This document shows positions 33,571 through 45,004 of a stretch of 64,000 bases of DNA, one piece after another. The notes under the pieces are model-generated. The model searched no databases and was not told the origin of the DNA. It was given only the letters and a program-made list of their open reading frames with translations. Numbering within the stretch: the stretch's first letter is position 1; each line of letters starts with the position of its first letter. Origin of the DNA: Chelonoidis abingdonii (Eukaryota; Chordata; Testudines; Testudinidae); the NCBI RefSeq assembly GCF_003597395.2, contig NC_133774.1:33727568-33791567 (forward strand), written 5' to 3'. Both the position numbers and the translations under genes were made by a program.

Positions 33571-33574
33571 CACT

Positions 33575-33780
33575 GCCCAAAAATCCCAAACAAACCAAAG
33601 ATAGGATTTCCTTTTATATGAAAATTTTATTTAACTTTTCCACACAGATTTTGTTTATGAGGAATTTAGTTTGTGGATCATCAATCAAGTACCTACCCCT
33701 CTTTTTTTCTTTCACTTTTTTCATATAAATCCTTGTGGAACCACACCTAACTCTGACAGAGGAAATAATTACCAGACCCG
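33575..33780. other. Unclassified spacer
   Basis: AT-rich, no feature recognised. Confidence 0.4.
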
Positions 33781-33784
33781 ATTC

Positions 33785-33946
33785 CATATGTTGGTAGGAA
33801 GTATCAGAGGGGTAGCTGTGTTAGTCTGGATATGTAAAAAATGTTCCATGCATCTGACAAAGTGGGTATTCACCCACGAAGCTTATGCGCCAATACTTCT
33901 GTTAGTCTATAAGGTGCCACAGGACTCTTTGTCATATATTGGTAGG
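33785..33946 (+). mobile_element. PLE tail insertion with 14-bp target-site duplication
   Basis: The element 33799-33932 (134 bp) lies between CATATGTTGGTAGG (33785-33798) and CATATATTGGTAGG (33933-33946), 13 of 14 matching. It starts 'gtatcagaggggtagctgtg' and ends with the PLE terminus 'aggtgccacaggactctttg'. The hammerhead-like region is at 33851-33890. It has no coding sequence, so it is either an extreme 5' truncation or a tail-only copy. Confidence 0.85.
33851..33892 (+). ncRNA. Decayed hammerhead-ribozyme-like core in PLE tail
   Basis: CTGACAA (33854-33860) stands where CUGANGA is required, so the G8 equivalent is A. Stem II GTGGGTATTCACCCAC (33862-33877) is perfect. It is followed by GAAGC in place of GAAAGC, then TTATGC, the short stem-III region. 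Two core changes make activity unlikely. Confidence 0.6.
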
Positions 33947-33949
33947 CTA

Positions 33950-36840
33950 TTTCATGTGCTACTCTTAGTTTTAATGTCTCCAAATGTTACGTAAAGTATA
34001 CCACTATTTTTTAAACTTCAGAAGTTCCATTCATCTCTAGTTGGGAGCAGAGGTTCAGATTGGTTCTTATTTTTATTTTTTTTAAATGATTCCACCTCTC
34101 AATAAAATAAAGGCTCATAGATTATTATTATTTATAATTAACAACTCAATACTGGTATACATGGATATAGTAGGGCTCTATTTAAGCATGCTTATGGCTA
34201 TAATGTGCTTTGTTTCCAGAAATCAGTCAAGAACAGGCTTTCTAGTTATTTCTGTATGTGACCAGTGTAATAATTATAATTAGAAAATATTTGTAGTTCA
34301 TTGTTATCATCCAGACATGCAAAGTTATGAGCCATTAAGAAGAAAACAGAACTAAATGCAGAAGTGCCAAAATGCCCTTAGATAGGCTGTTCTTGCACAT
34401 TTTCCAGCACAACGAGGAAGCAGAAAATACTATAAGCCTCAGGATAGAGCATGTATTCATCAACTTTTCAGACAGTTTGGCAGACCTGAGAGGTTCAGGT
34501 AATTTAGATAAGATTCAGATAAACATCTAATCTTTGTTTTCCTTATTGAAATTGAACTTCCCAAGCTCTTGAGTTTGGCCCATCCCCATTACATAATAAC
34601 CGTTACAAACATTGACTTTGGTAGAAATGCAGACACACAAACAGCCATATGTACAAATCAGACAAATGAAAGAGTGAAACCTGGTGAAAGCTTTGCTGGT
34701 CATAAACAACCATATGCTGCCTGCAAGCTGCAGCAGCTTTTCCATTTAATGCCAGTGGATGTCGTATTTGTGAATCAAGGGAAAGGCACAGCCCATAATG
34801 CCCAGAGAGCCACTGACCTTTTCCCATTTAAATCCTTTTTTCTTCTTTAAAAGGGTAAAATGTAACCTGAAAGTCACTTTTCACAGATAAGCATGTGTGA
34901 ATCTGACAGTATAATTTTTCCCTTAATAAACAGAATTTATGGTGTAAGGTTTTCCAGAAGCCAAGATAAATGAGATAATTGAACATTATTCCATATTGTA
35001 ACACAGAAGGCAAAAATTATACCATTTAAGTGGATCTGTTTGATTTTTTTTGAAATGTACTTTTACAGTAATGAAATTCAAAGTATATACTTTTCTTCTG
35101 TGACATTTTGAGAAGTCCATCAATTATCATTCTCAATGTGACTTTGTAAATGAGTTTATATTGACAATGATATTGAAATATAATTCAAAGCTTAACTTTT
35201 TTTTAAATGTAATGTCTTTGAGAATTCTTAATTTTTTGATTATCAACACTGTGTCCTATGTGTAAAAAAAAAAATCAATGTAAAGTTCAATGTATTGTAC
35301 TGTGGCACCACAACTATGATTTTGTCAATATACAAAAAAAGCATAAATGGAATATAAGTTAAGCATTAATACAGTCAGTTTCTAGGGTACATGAATTTTC
35401 CTGTTTGTATATGTAGTATAAAATGGTGTGCATTTATGAATAAAAAGGGCAGCAACCACTATCTTATAAATCAAGGTTAAGATTAAGAAGAGTAAAAAAT
35501 ATTCCTCATTTTTCCATACTTTTACTTTTCTGGTATTTTAAAAGCCTGATGAACTAAGAGTACACCCATTTGCTTATCTTTCAAAGACATAATCACACTG
35601 TCATCTGTTTCAGTACCACAAAAGATGGATAGCATAACATGTACTTAAAATGGGTTAATTAATTATCAAAAAGATAAGTGTTTCATCAGGTATATACAGC
35701 AGATAATATTTATCTTTTCTCACAGAGTAAAAAGATTAAAGTAATTCTTACACACAGACTGGAAAAGAAAAGGGCTGCATCACTGAAAGTTTCATAAAGT
35801 GACACTAGATAATATACTCTGCCACTAAAGACAATCTTACATGAACATAACCACAGATGACTTCTATCACATTCAACTTTGGCAGTTGAACACCAGAGTG
35901 AAGCCATATATTCCAACTTTAACTACTTCATAAACTTTCTTTTGTTTCTTAGTAAAAATAATATACATATATTTATAATATAAAATTTTTCTTTCAGAGT
36001 TATTGTACTTTCCACTGTAATATTTGAGAATTAATTACTGGATAGTAATGATTAAATAATGTAAGTTAATAACATGATAAACTGAAATACAAAAGGAATG
36101 ATCAAAGTACTGAGATAATTTCCAAAAAGGAACATTAGACTGATATTAGCATTACTAGTGAAAATATTATCGATAACTCAGGAATATTATTACATCCTTA
36201 CCACAAAGAAACACATGATGAAAAACTACACTTAGAGTTTTGCTGATTTATCTCAACTGAGGTTCTGGCTCAAAACAGCAAAAACAAAACTGGGGTGGGA
36301 GGAGGATCTTTTTAAAAACTTCATTAAAAATACTGATTTTTACCCTGCTAAAACTTTAATACTCTTTTTTGAAATCCATAATTCATATAGAGTCTTCCTT
36401 CTGCACAATGTTTCTAAAGTTGAGACATTACAGCCACACATATCAGTAAGGATAAAAAACTATAATCCCTAAGTGTTCTGACTGTAGTGATGGTCTTGGA
36501 AAGAGGGGCTATATTATAATGTGAATAAGTTTGGAGAACTTCCAATGCTGTGTGATAGCTTAAAGAAACATTTCATGGAAAATTGGGGAAAGTATTAAAA
36601 CTATTTTTTTTTCCTAGTTTTGCTTGTCACATGAACCACTTTCTATTTATATCTAATTATGAAGTCCGTATTGTTTTTCTGTATTTCACACTGCCAAATT
36701 AAGTAGTGGTGAAATCTAATTTTATGTTAATCAAGAGATATGTATCTTATTCCTCTTAAAAAAATAAAAATAAAAATCTCCATAGTAGGTAAAACCAATT
36801 GTGTGTAGAAGTAGTACCAGGTTTGGCTTGAGAACATTAA
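33950..36840. other. Quiet AT-rich DNA, no gene seen
   Basis: Nearly 3 kb without a recognisable repeat or coding stretch. The window 34690-34830 ('gcctgcaagctgcagcagc', 'ttaatgccagtggatgtcg') is less AT-rich, has overlapping frames on both strands and could be conserved noncoding DNA. Confidence 0.4.
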
Positions 36841-36842
36841 GG

Positions 36843-36906
36843 CTGATCCAAAAGGTGCTCAAGTCAATGGAGAGATTCCTACTGACTTCAGTGGGCTTTG
36901 TATCAG
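36843..36906. repeat. 64-bp foldback repeat
   Basis: The left arm 'ctgatccaaaaggtgctcaa' pairs imperfectly with the right arm 'cagtgggctttgtatcag'. The arms carry 'gtcaatgg' and 'ctgacttcagtggg', the shared foldback centre type. Confidence 0.7.
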
Positions 36907-36909
36907 GCC

Positions 36910-38250
36910 TCTTACTCTTAAGCACTGCATTGGTTTATTTAATGTAATATTATGTATGATTCTTCCCTAGACATTGCTAATGTAAACTGTTTTCTCTCGA
37001 TCATTTGAAAGACAGTTGATGTACATGGCAGTTAAATTTAAATTCATTGTTTGAATATTTGTTGCAATCTAATTATACATATCTGATCTTCAGATTTAAC
37101 AATTAAGTATTTGAAAAACCTTTCTGTAATGGGCTCTTTTGAGAAAGAGAATTTTTGCAGTTAGAATAGGACTTGTTTATTTTGAATAATGCAGCTTTCT
37201 ACATCTTTAGTAAGCACATAAGCAAGTACTGCAACATATTGGCAGACCAAAAAACGGATTCAGTTGTTAGCAAACTATTTAATGTATTTAGATGAAAATA
37301 TATGACTATTGGGACATTAAAAATGAAAACAATAAAAATTAGCAATCTTTTTTTTTGGTGCTCTATTTGAACTGCACTATTCTCTTGCATACATGTTCAC
37401 CTTTCCTCATCATTATCAATTCATTCAAGCAGTTCATAAACACTGATAAAGGGGTCTACTGAAATTTAATGGCAAAAATGCCAGGAATGGTATTGGAAGT
37501 ATACATAGGTCAGTGATTTTTGGAGACACAGCCGTCTTGAAAATGTTGTTCTGACAGTTTGTGTTTCAACAGCTTTAAAAGAATGTTTTAATGGCACATA
37601 AAAACTTAAGATGTTCTAAACATGTTAAAGAAAGGAACTATAGTTTAGTTCAGGCTTACTCTCCCCAAAGTGAGTTTATCTCAAGTTAGTTAAAATGACA
37701 GAGCCATTCCTATTGAACACTTAAAGAAACGTAATAAATAAAACACATTCAAAATGCTCAAGGCTATTTAACTCTAAATGGTAATATTTTCCCATCAGAG
37801 GATTAATTAAATGCATAAAGAATAGCAAATGCATCAATGTTTAATTCCTGTGAAACTGAAAGGAATATCTAGTATTGAACTGGCACATTGTATATGTTTA
37901 TTCAAGTATGTGAGGTGCACAGAAAAAAAACCCTCAAAATGTAAATGTCTGTTATTATCTAAAGATTGGCCATAAAATAGCATTAAGATATTAATCGGTC
38001 AAGTGTGCATTGATCAAAGCATGTGGTGCATAATTTTTAAAATTAAGATTTTTGGTAATAATTTGGTACTTTCTATTGACTTCATTTTAAGAACATTTAG
38101 CTATACTCAAATGTTAGTGAGATTAATGAGGTTAGATTCCTATCTGATTTAGATGCCCAAAAGTGTTCAAAAATGTTTCAAACAGATACATTATTTGGTG
38201 TGTACAATGCCATCTCTCTCCTTCATATCAATGCATGCATTTATGCACAC
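36910..38250. other. Quiet AT-rich DNA, no gene seen
   Basis: No feature recognised. Confidence 0.45.
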
Positions 38251-38253
38251 AAA

Positions 38254-38373
38254 CACACACATATTAAGACAATATTTTCTTTATAACATTAATACTGTGA
38301 AGGTTTAACTAATGCGCACACACTCATTAAGACATTTTCTTTATAAGATGAATACTGTGAAGGTTTAACTAAT
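38254..38373 (+). repeat. Local tandem duplication (about 60-bp unit)
   Basis: Unit 1 (38254-38313) and unit 2 (38317-38373) share 'cacacac', 'attaagaca', 'ttttctttataa' and 'aatactgtgaaggtttaact'. Differences are a few substitutions and a 3-base gap, so the duplication is recent relative to surrounding repeats. Confidence 0.9.
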
Positions 38374-38379
38374 TTTGCT

Positions 38380-38850
38380 GGAAATATTTAGGAAAATAGT
38401 GATGGCATTCTTATGCATTGAGTGTATTCCTACTTTCCAAAACCATAAAATAATACAAAACTAGAACTGGGTTCAACAAACATATGCTATGCAGAAGTTA
38501 GTTCACGGATTGCAAAGCGTGAATGACAGCCTGTTTTCTGATCCTTACTTCTTCAGTCTAGCTGAAAATTAGAACTGGCACCTACCCTTATGCTAATGAA
38601 TACCTAATTAGAGACACCTCCTAGTCAATAAACTGCTCCCTTATCATCAGTTAGATTACCTGACAAGCCCTTTCACTCCAGTTCTGGCCCACCAAGAATC
38701 TTCATTCTTTTTCTCATCTTCTTTTCTGTAAAGAGAACTGATCCCGCATAATCCCTGGAATAATGCAGCTTCTCTCATGGAAGAGCTGGTTTCCCTCTTC
38801 CCTTTTTTACATCAAGCTAATGGAGCCAGTAGGTATTCTATTGATCTTTT
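38380..38850. other. Unclassified DNA
   Basis: If the neighbouring decayed coding stretch is a retrocopy, this would be its 3' untranslated part on the minus strand. No poly(A) remnant or target duplication was found. Confidence 0.35.
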
Positions 38851-38852
38851 CT

Positions 38853-39850
38853 CTATGTGGTTTCCTCAAGGATTTGACAGACTTCCTTACAGGTTAAACA
38901 TCCAGGCTTTCTGAAGTGATTATAAAGCTTTGTTTTTGATTTTTCTAACTTTTCCTGAAACCCTTGCTCATCCATAATCTTTAAAAGCTCAGTTGATGCC
39001 ATGCAGAGTAAAGGCTTATTTCTTTGCTGAACTAATCTAGACACTGTCTAGTGTTGAGTACAGTTGTCTGATTCAAATCTTCTGTTACAAAGCAGATGAC
39101 ATCTAGCGAGATGTCATGAGAAGAGACTAACAATGACAATTCACTTATCCCTTAGAAAGAATCAATTCTCCCACAATGCATCTGTCAGAGAACTCTCACT
39201 CAGTAAAAGCAATTTTTCTAGCTGTCTGACACTGTAATTGCTCTTAAATTTTCAATGAACGTTTTACAAGAACTCCCCTGAACCATGATGAAAAACTTAA
39301 CTTTTTCTAAAAATGAGAAGCTGACAGGATGAAAGAGGTCTTTCTCTTTAAAGCCTTGCTTGCTTGAGTAGGAATTCTTTCATATCATCAACAAGCTGTT
39401 GAATAGAGGATAGATTACTTTCCATTTATTTCATCAATCAGATTTAAGGCTCTCCTTCACAATGCCCTTTAAACAAGAGCTGTTTATGATGTCCTCCCAG
39501 GTTCTACTTTAATGTAGTATTAAATCACCGTGGGCAGAGAGGCAGGCAAAGCATATAAATATGATGAATATCTGACAACATTTAAGTATTGCATACATTC
39601 AGGTCATTTCCCTACTTCTTGTCACACTGCAAAAAAATGTGAAAGCTCTTCATCCTCCTAGAATAGCTTTTAATGCTAAGCAAGCAAAAATGACATCTGG
39701 ATAACAGTGATTTGCCAATCCTCGTACCTTAAAAGAAGTTGTACATATTTAGAAAAAAATTACAAATGATTAACTGTCTATGCTCTTCTAACAGATATGC
39801 GTGCATCACATCAGCAAACAGAACTGGCTCTCCATACACTTCCCTTAATT
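38853..39850 (-). pseudogene. Decayed coding-like stretch of unknown origin
   Basis: Reading the minus strand downward from 39850, protein-like pieces occur in collinear order but in different frames: EPVLFADVMHAYLLEEH (about 39790-39840), NHCYPDVIFACLALKAI (about 39670-39725), WEDIINSSCLKGIVK (about 39455-39500), SSIQQLVDDMKEFLLK (about 39365-39412), QLEKLLLLSESSLTDALW (about 39175-39230), SLDVICFVTEDLNQ (about 39070-39110) and MASTELLKIMDEQGFQEKL (38940-39000). The last piece lies in an open frame ending in a stop at 38853. Frameshifts and stops separate the others. Absence of intron-like gaps suggests a processed retrocopy or an old transposon gene. I do not recognise the protein. Coding-like appearance is a judgement by eye and could be wrong. 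Confidence 0.35.
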
Positions 39851-39854
39851 AAGT

Positions 39855-40640
39855 CTGAAAGATTAATTTTACTTGTAGGTATAGACCGTATTGTTAGCTT
39901 ACATCAGTATTACAAGGAAACAGTAAATGAACTGCTCCTTTCATTTTGTACATAGTAGAACTGTTTTATTAGAATGAAAAATATATACAAGCTTCAGCTG
40001 ATATTTCTTGAATAGTCAATGAGACTTTTGGTCTTATTGACTATCAGATTAAAGGCTCTATCACTTATTTAGATTATTCGTCAATTCAATAATATTAAAC
40101 ATGATAGCACATACTCATTTTACCTTAGTGACTAAAGAATTATAATACACAATGATGCATCCTGCATTTTTTTAAGATCATGCTAAAGTTTAATAAAATG
40201 TATAGACTTTCTAAATGCCAATTTTCTGTGACAGAAAAGGGAATTCTAATGTGATCATTGAACACGGAGGTACCTACATAAACACAATGGACATTAGCAA
40301 CACTTAACTGTGAGACTACACTTCTTTGGGACAAATAGAATGACATGTTTTTCTGAATACAAATTCCATAACAATTCTAAACTAATTGCTTAAGCAATTA
40401 TTAACAAAAAATAGTACTGTGGGGGTAAATTTGTTAACTGATTTAAAAAACGTTCACACCAAATTTAAATGAAAAATGTCAGTTTTAGTCTTTTCCAAGT
40501 GATATCTCCTCTTTTTCCTTCACAAACGTTACCCTCGTGTGGTGTCAGAAAGTAGGGGGAGACCAGTTACTAGTTTAGAAGTGCTCACACTTATAAGGAT
40601 CGCTCCAAACTACATCTGCCTGCCTGCTGCATGTTGCAGG
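39855..40640. other. AT-rich unclassified DNA
   Basis: No feature recognised. 'gtggtgtcagaaagtaggg' at about 40540 recalls a PBS but has no LTR end beside it. Confidence 0.4.
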
Positions 40641-40644
40641 ACTG

Positions 40645-40770
40645 GAACCTTAGACAGTAAGCTCCTTAAGGCAACAGGGATCTTGTTTTCCTGAATGTAT
40701 ATTTTTGTACAGTTCCTAGCACATTGGGGCCCGAATCCTCACTGGAGGCTTTAAGTAACAACAACAGACA
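40645..40770 (+). repeat. L2/MIR-type 3' tail remnant
   Basis: 'agtaagctccttaaggcaac', 'agggatcttgttttcctg', 'tttgtacagttcctagcac' and 'attggggcccgaatcctc' match the sauropsid L2/MIR-type tail ('gtacagcgcctagcacaatggggccc'). Confidence 0.65.
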
Positions 40771-40774
40771 TTTT

Positions 40775-42245
40775 TGTGCCGTCTTCTTGCAAAATTACAC
40801 AGACTCTTCTGCCATCCTCAATAAAACCTCCCTAACAGAGACCCAATTTCCAGAGACTCAATTTCCTGTCTCCCGTATCTAAAATCTCTCCCTCACACAT
40901 TATTGTACCCCCTAGTCACCCTCTGTGCCCAAATCAAGCACCAGGTTCCCTCTCACCAGTCTACAAATATAAGATTTGCCACATAGGCACCTGCCAATAA
41001 AAAATGTCCACACATGCACATTAAAGCTCCCATCCTCCAAAGACCTTCTCCTCCTTCCCTATGCTTCCTCCTTAATCCTCCTACCTTGCATTTCTCTTCC
41101 CAGATCCCCATTTTCTCTGCTCTCCTCTCTACTACCGTTTACCTCTTAGTGCTACCACCTCAGTGTGGGGGAAGAGAAACGCACAGTAGGGCAGAGGGAA
41201 GTGCTTGAGTACCTGCACCTCTTCTTCTCCCTGTAGGCTGCCATCAGCAGAAATTAGGATGGAGTGAGTGAAGGAGACATTACACAGATGAACAGCATCC
41301 AGGGAGCATATTTAAGGGGAATGAAGAAAAACCTTTTCATTTTCAGCTACCCAGTTATAGGCAAGTATCTCTAGGGATAAAAAAGAGTTGTGGGGTGGGG
41401 AAAACAGGGTGTCAAAGGCACATGCTCCCCAGGTGTCTTGGAGATTAAGGAGATGGAGCGCTGCACCAGTGCTCCGCCCTTTGTTTACACAGTGGGAAAG
41501 AAGGGGCAGGAACTTTTGCTGCTTTACATGCTGAGATACCACGTTGTCCTTCCCCAGGAAGCAGGGGAAAGGACAGACAAGAATAAGATTTCCAGGATTT
41601 TAAAACCTATAATCTAGGGAGAAAACTGGTAGTTGTCAGATCTGGAGTGATCCTTCTGAATTCAATAAGTCTACTTGTGTGTTAGTGCTCATCAGTTGAG
41701 CAAAGGTGTTCACAGTCTGAACCACTGTAAGTGATCAGAGGTACCTACATGCATCTGGATGCACACTTCATAGTGTATGTGTGTCAAACCTTCAGTGACC
41801 AGGTTTAGTTTTTGAAGGATAACTACTTACACTGTGAATGCTGAATTTTCTTGGCTTCTTCTTGCAGGGCAAGTCCTCCTCAGTCCTCAGCTACATGCCA
41901 GTCACCCAACAGCAGCACACACTGAGCACAGGCTCCTGACAAGCATGATCTAAGTGCCTCCGCTATTTTGAAAGGGGCATCTTCATTTCTCTTACAGCAT
42001 CATTTATATAACAACAAAACAAAACAAAACAAAAAATAAAATATTTAACACACCAATATGAACCCATTTATAAAATTGTCTATTGCAAGATCCTCACACA
42101 TGCTGAGAAATATGACATTTTCTTTTGTTGATGTCCCAGCACATAAACAGAGCTAGAATGACAGCTGTTTACCTTGCCTGTTAAAGAGTTATCATGCCTG
42201 TTTTGCTTCTCCGCTCCTGCCTTTGAAAGAAAGTAGAGCAAAGCA
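40775..42245. other. Unclassified DNA, partly pyrimidine-rich
   Basis: 40850-41160 is pyrimidine-rich. An (AAAAC)n run lies at about 42012-42034. No coding or transposon feature was recognised. Confidence 0.45.
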
Positions 42246-42249
42246 GACA

Positions 42250-43162
42250 ACCCCTGTCATAAGTAGATAGGTAAGGGTTACCTATCTTTTCTTTACCTGT
42301 AAAGGGTGAACAAAGGGGGAACCAAACACCTGACCAGAGGACCAATCAGAGACCTGGATTTTTTTTTAAGAGTCTGGGAGGGAACTGGAAACTCGGGGTC
42401 TTTTTGTTTTCCTCGGCTGTGAGTAAACAAGCTTTTCTTCTAACCCACTTCTTTCAAATATACTACTATCAAGTGTGAGTACAAAGGAACCAAAGTAATC
42501 GGCTGTGAGGTGCATTGATGTGTATTTACATGGTGTTGATATGCTGGACTGATTTAATTGGCTATTTTTAAATCAGCTGTTTATTCTATTTTCTTATAAG
42601 CCATATTCCTGTATTGAGTTTCTTTGCAGTATTATGTTCTGTATTTCTTCTTTTTTATATAAAGTTCTTTTTAAACTTGTGGAGTTTCTTTTCCTAGTGA
42701 GGCGAGGGGAGAGGAATTTCTGTGCCGGAGCTCTGTTATATCTGTGACGGCTAGAGGGGGGAGGAAAAGCCAAGCTCCGTGTCTTACTTTCCTATTGTCC
42801 CAGGGCGGAAAGGGCTACGGGACAAAGGGAGGTGAATCTCTTGTTGAGCTGACTAGGTTTGAATGCATAGCTCGGGGAAGCTAGATGTGCCTCTCTGGTT
42901 GTATTCAAAGGAATAGGACAGCATCGCACGGCTAACCCAGGAAAGGGGGGAAGCTGGGGATGATGAGGAGACCTCAGGGCTCTGGATCTTGAGGGGTCCC
43001 CCAAAAAAAGGTTTGGGGACCCGAGGGGCCGAAACCCTGGAAAACTTCGGCTGGTGACAGCGAAATAAGATCCAAGCTGGTATACGGCTGGGAGGTTCAC
43101 AGTAAGCACCCAGATTTTGTACGCTAAGGTCCAGATTTGGGACAGACGTTTACCACAACCCT
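42250..43162 (+). mobile_element. Solo LTR-like element, 'tgtcataa' family
   Basis: The interval 42255-43157 (903 bp) starts TGTCATAAGTAGATAGGTA and ends GACGTTTACCACA, TG...CA. Flanking 5-mers ACCCC (42250-42254) and ACCCT (43158-43162) agree at four positions. Early text 'tttacctgtaaagggtgaac' and 'ctgaccagaggaccaatcag' is shared with the fragment at 56441-56640. The later part is GC-rich and U5-like. No internal coding region is attached. The minus frame 42792-43109 is inside it. LTR class is not determined. Confidence 0.65.
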
Positions 43163-43164
43163 TT

Positions 43165-43426
43165 CTGGCTTTTGGACAATATTTGTACAGGTATTATAAA
43201 AGGAAATTCATCCTTTCAGGTAGGAACTTGTCTACTTAATATAGCATACCGTTATTTTTGACATTCTAAAAATTCACAGCTGAACCAAAAAAGTCAGAAA
43301 CCAGAAAGTATATGTCCATTACATTATGTCCCCCACCCCATCTCTTGGGAAGACTGAGTACATTATTCCTACCCTGGCATAACCAGATAATGGTGCCTGT
43401 TCCTGTTCCATGAAACCAATGGAGCT
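43165..43426. other. Unclassified spacer
   Basis: No feature recognised. It is the immediate 5' flank of the composite interval. Confidence 0.4.
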
Positions 43427-43434
43427 TCCATGAG

Positions 43435-43584
43435 CAGGGTTGCAGAGGATTCAGGGGCCCCTTCCACAAAAAGACAATTTTGGGGCCCTTCCATAAAAAA
43501 AAATACAACACTATATTCTCATGGGGCCCTGTGGAGCCTGGCGCAAATTGTTCCACTTGCTCCCCCCCCACATGGGCAGTTCTG
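43435..43584 (+). mobile_element. Short hAT-like unit (left end of the composite)
   Basis: Starts CAGGGTTGCAGAGGATTC and ends CACATGGGCAGTTCTG. Internal text 'catggggccctgtggagcct' and 'ggcgcaaattgttccacttg' recurs at 45948-46016 ('cctgggg' variant). Both termini are CAGRRYNGC-like. Confidence 0.6.
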
Positions 43585-44077
43585 GAAAAAATAAACCTTC
43601 TGCATCTCGACACAAATCCAGTTTGAGAAAACTTCTTTACAAGGTATCACTGGTTCTCAGCATCAGCTAATGCTAAAAGGCACTAAAGCTCATTAAAAGG
43701 GTTGGACATATAATGTGCTGTCAAAACCGTTTCTGGATCGAAACTAGGGTTTTAAAAAGCAGAAAAAAAGTCACGGACGTCTGCTTTCCTTCAAAATTTG
43801 TTTGTGTTTTTTAATTGAAAGCTGAAATCAGTCTGCCATAACCTGAATATGGTTTGGGTTTTCAGAAGTGTGGGCCCAATATCTGTCGCTTGCTGGTCTG
43901 ATTGTTAAAGAAACAATAAAAAATTCTGCCTTAAAAAAAAATCCAAAACTTTTGAACCACCTCAGCTTGTGACCAAATGTCTGAGCCCATCCAGTCAGAG
44001 ATTTTTCCAGTTTTCTGATACTCTGCTGGCTTCCTTGACTCATATCTGTCTCCATAACTTTGGGTTCATTTAGGTTA

Positions 44078-44290
44078 GAATATAAGAACAGCCATACTGG
44101 GTCAAACCAAAGGTCCATCAAGCCCAGTATCCTGTCTACCGACAATGGCCAATGCCAAGTGCCCCAGAGGGAGTAAACCCAACAGGTAATGATCAAGTGA
44201 TCTCTCTCCTGCCATCCATCTCCAGCCTCTGACAAACAGAGGCTAGGGACACCATTCCTTACTCATCCTGGCTAATAGTCATTAATGGAC
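44078..44290 (-). mobile_element. CR1 3' region, minus orientation
   Basis: The plus strand reads 'agaacagccatactgggtc', 'ccaaaggtccatcaagccc', 'gacaatggccaatgccaag', 'tctgacaaacagaggctagg' and 'atcctggctaatagtcatt'. It is the reverse complement of the CR1 subfamily whose 3' part also appears at 20425-20671. 5'-truncated and noncoding. Confidence 0.85.
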
Positions 44291-44294
44291 TTAA

Positions 44295-44505
44295 TCTCCA
44301 CGCATTTATCTATTTCCTAGAGACTGGCTCCATGGGGTCCCTCACAAACTGGAGATGGTTACTGTGGGTTTGTCTTTAGTATATCTTATGTATATACTCC
44401 ATGAACTGAGCATTTGAGCTGTTCCAAATCTGAGATGAGTCTATGTTGTGAAAACTGAAATGCTCAAAATAGCACATGCTTGTGAATGGACATAGGGTGT
44501 TAAAA
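44295..44505. other. Unclassified spacer
   Basis: No feature recognised. Confidence 0.4.
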
Positions 44506-44508
44506 CTA

Positions 44509-44734
44509 AATTACCCCAGCGGTTCTCAAACTGAGAGTCAGGACCCCTCAGGGGGTCACGAGGTTATTACTGGGGGCCGCAAGCTGTCAGCCTCCACCTC
44601 AAACCCTGCTTTGCCACCAGCATTTATAATAATAATAAAAAAGTGTTTTTAATTTATAAGGGGGGATCACACTCACAGGTTTGCTATATGAAAGAGGTCA
44701 CCAGTACAAAAGTTTGAGAATCACTGAATTAATC
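44509..44734. mobile_element. hAT MITE (cagtggttctcaaact family) with 8-bp duplication
   Basis: The element 44517-44726 (210 bp) starts CAGCGGTTCTCAAACT and ends AGTTTGAGAATCACTG, inverted with two differences. Flanks AATTACCC (44509-44516) and AATTAATC (44727-44734) match at 6 of 8. Termini of the CAGTGGTTCTCAA type are typical of Charlie-like hATs. Confidence 0.8.
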
Positions 44735-45004
44735 CCTCTGGAGCCACAGGAAATCTAGGGCGGGGGGGTCTCCCTTGGTAGAGTTGGGCAGGAGGTAGGT
44801 GGCATAGGATATTGCTCTTCTCATGTGATCCCGCCCCCAGTGACTAATTTTAAATGAAGCTACCCTCCCCTGACATGAATCTCCCTATGGCACTGAAATT
44901 AAATATAGACTATAATTTGGCATTTGAGAAGAGAAAGGGATGGTAGCCCTAATGGAAAACCTAACAGCTTGACTCTTCTGCAAGCCTCAAACTGCTGAAT
45001 GAGC

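Noticed and set aside
38853..39850. Intact multi-exon gene on the minus strand
   Set aside because: Protein-like pieces change frame without convincing splice sites, and stops occur between and within them; a decayed copy fits better.
40538..40565. Second primer-binding-site-like sequence (gtggtgtcagaaagtaggg)
   Set aside because: The upstream bases do not look like an LTR end and the match to tRNA-Leu is weaker.
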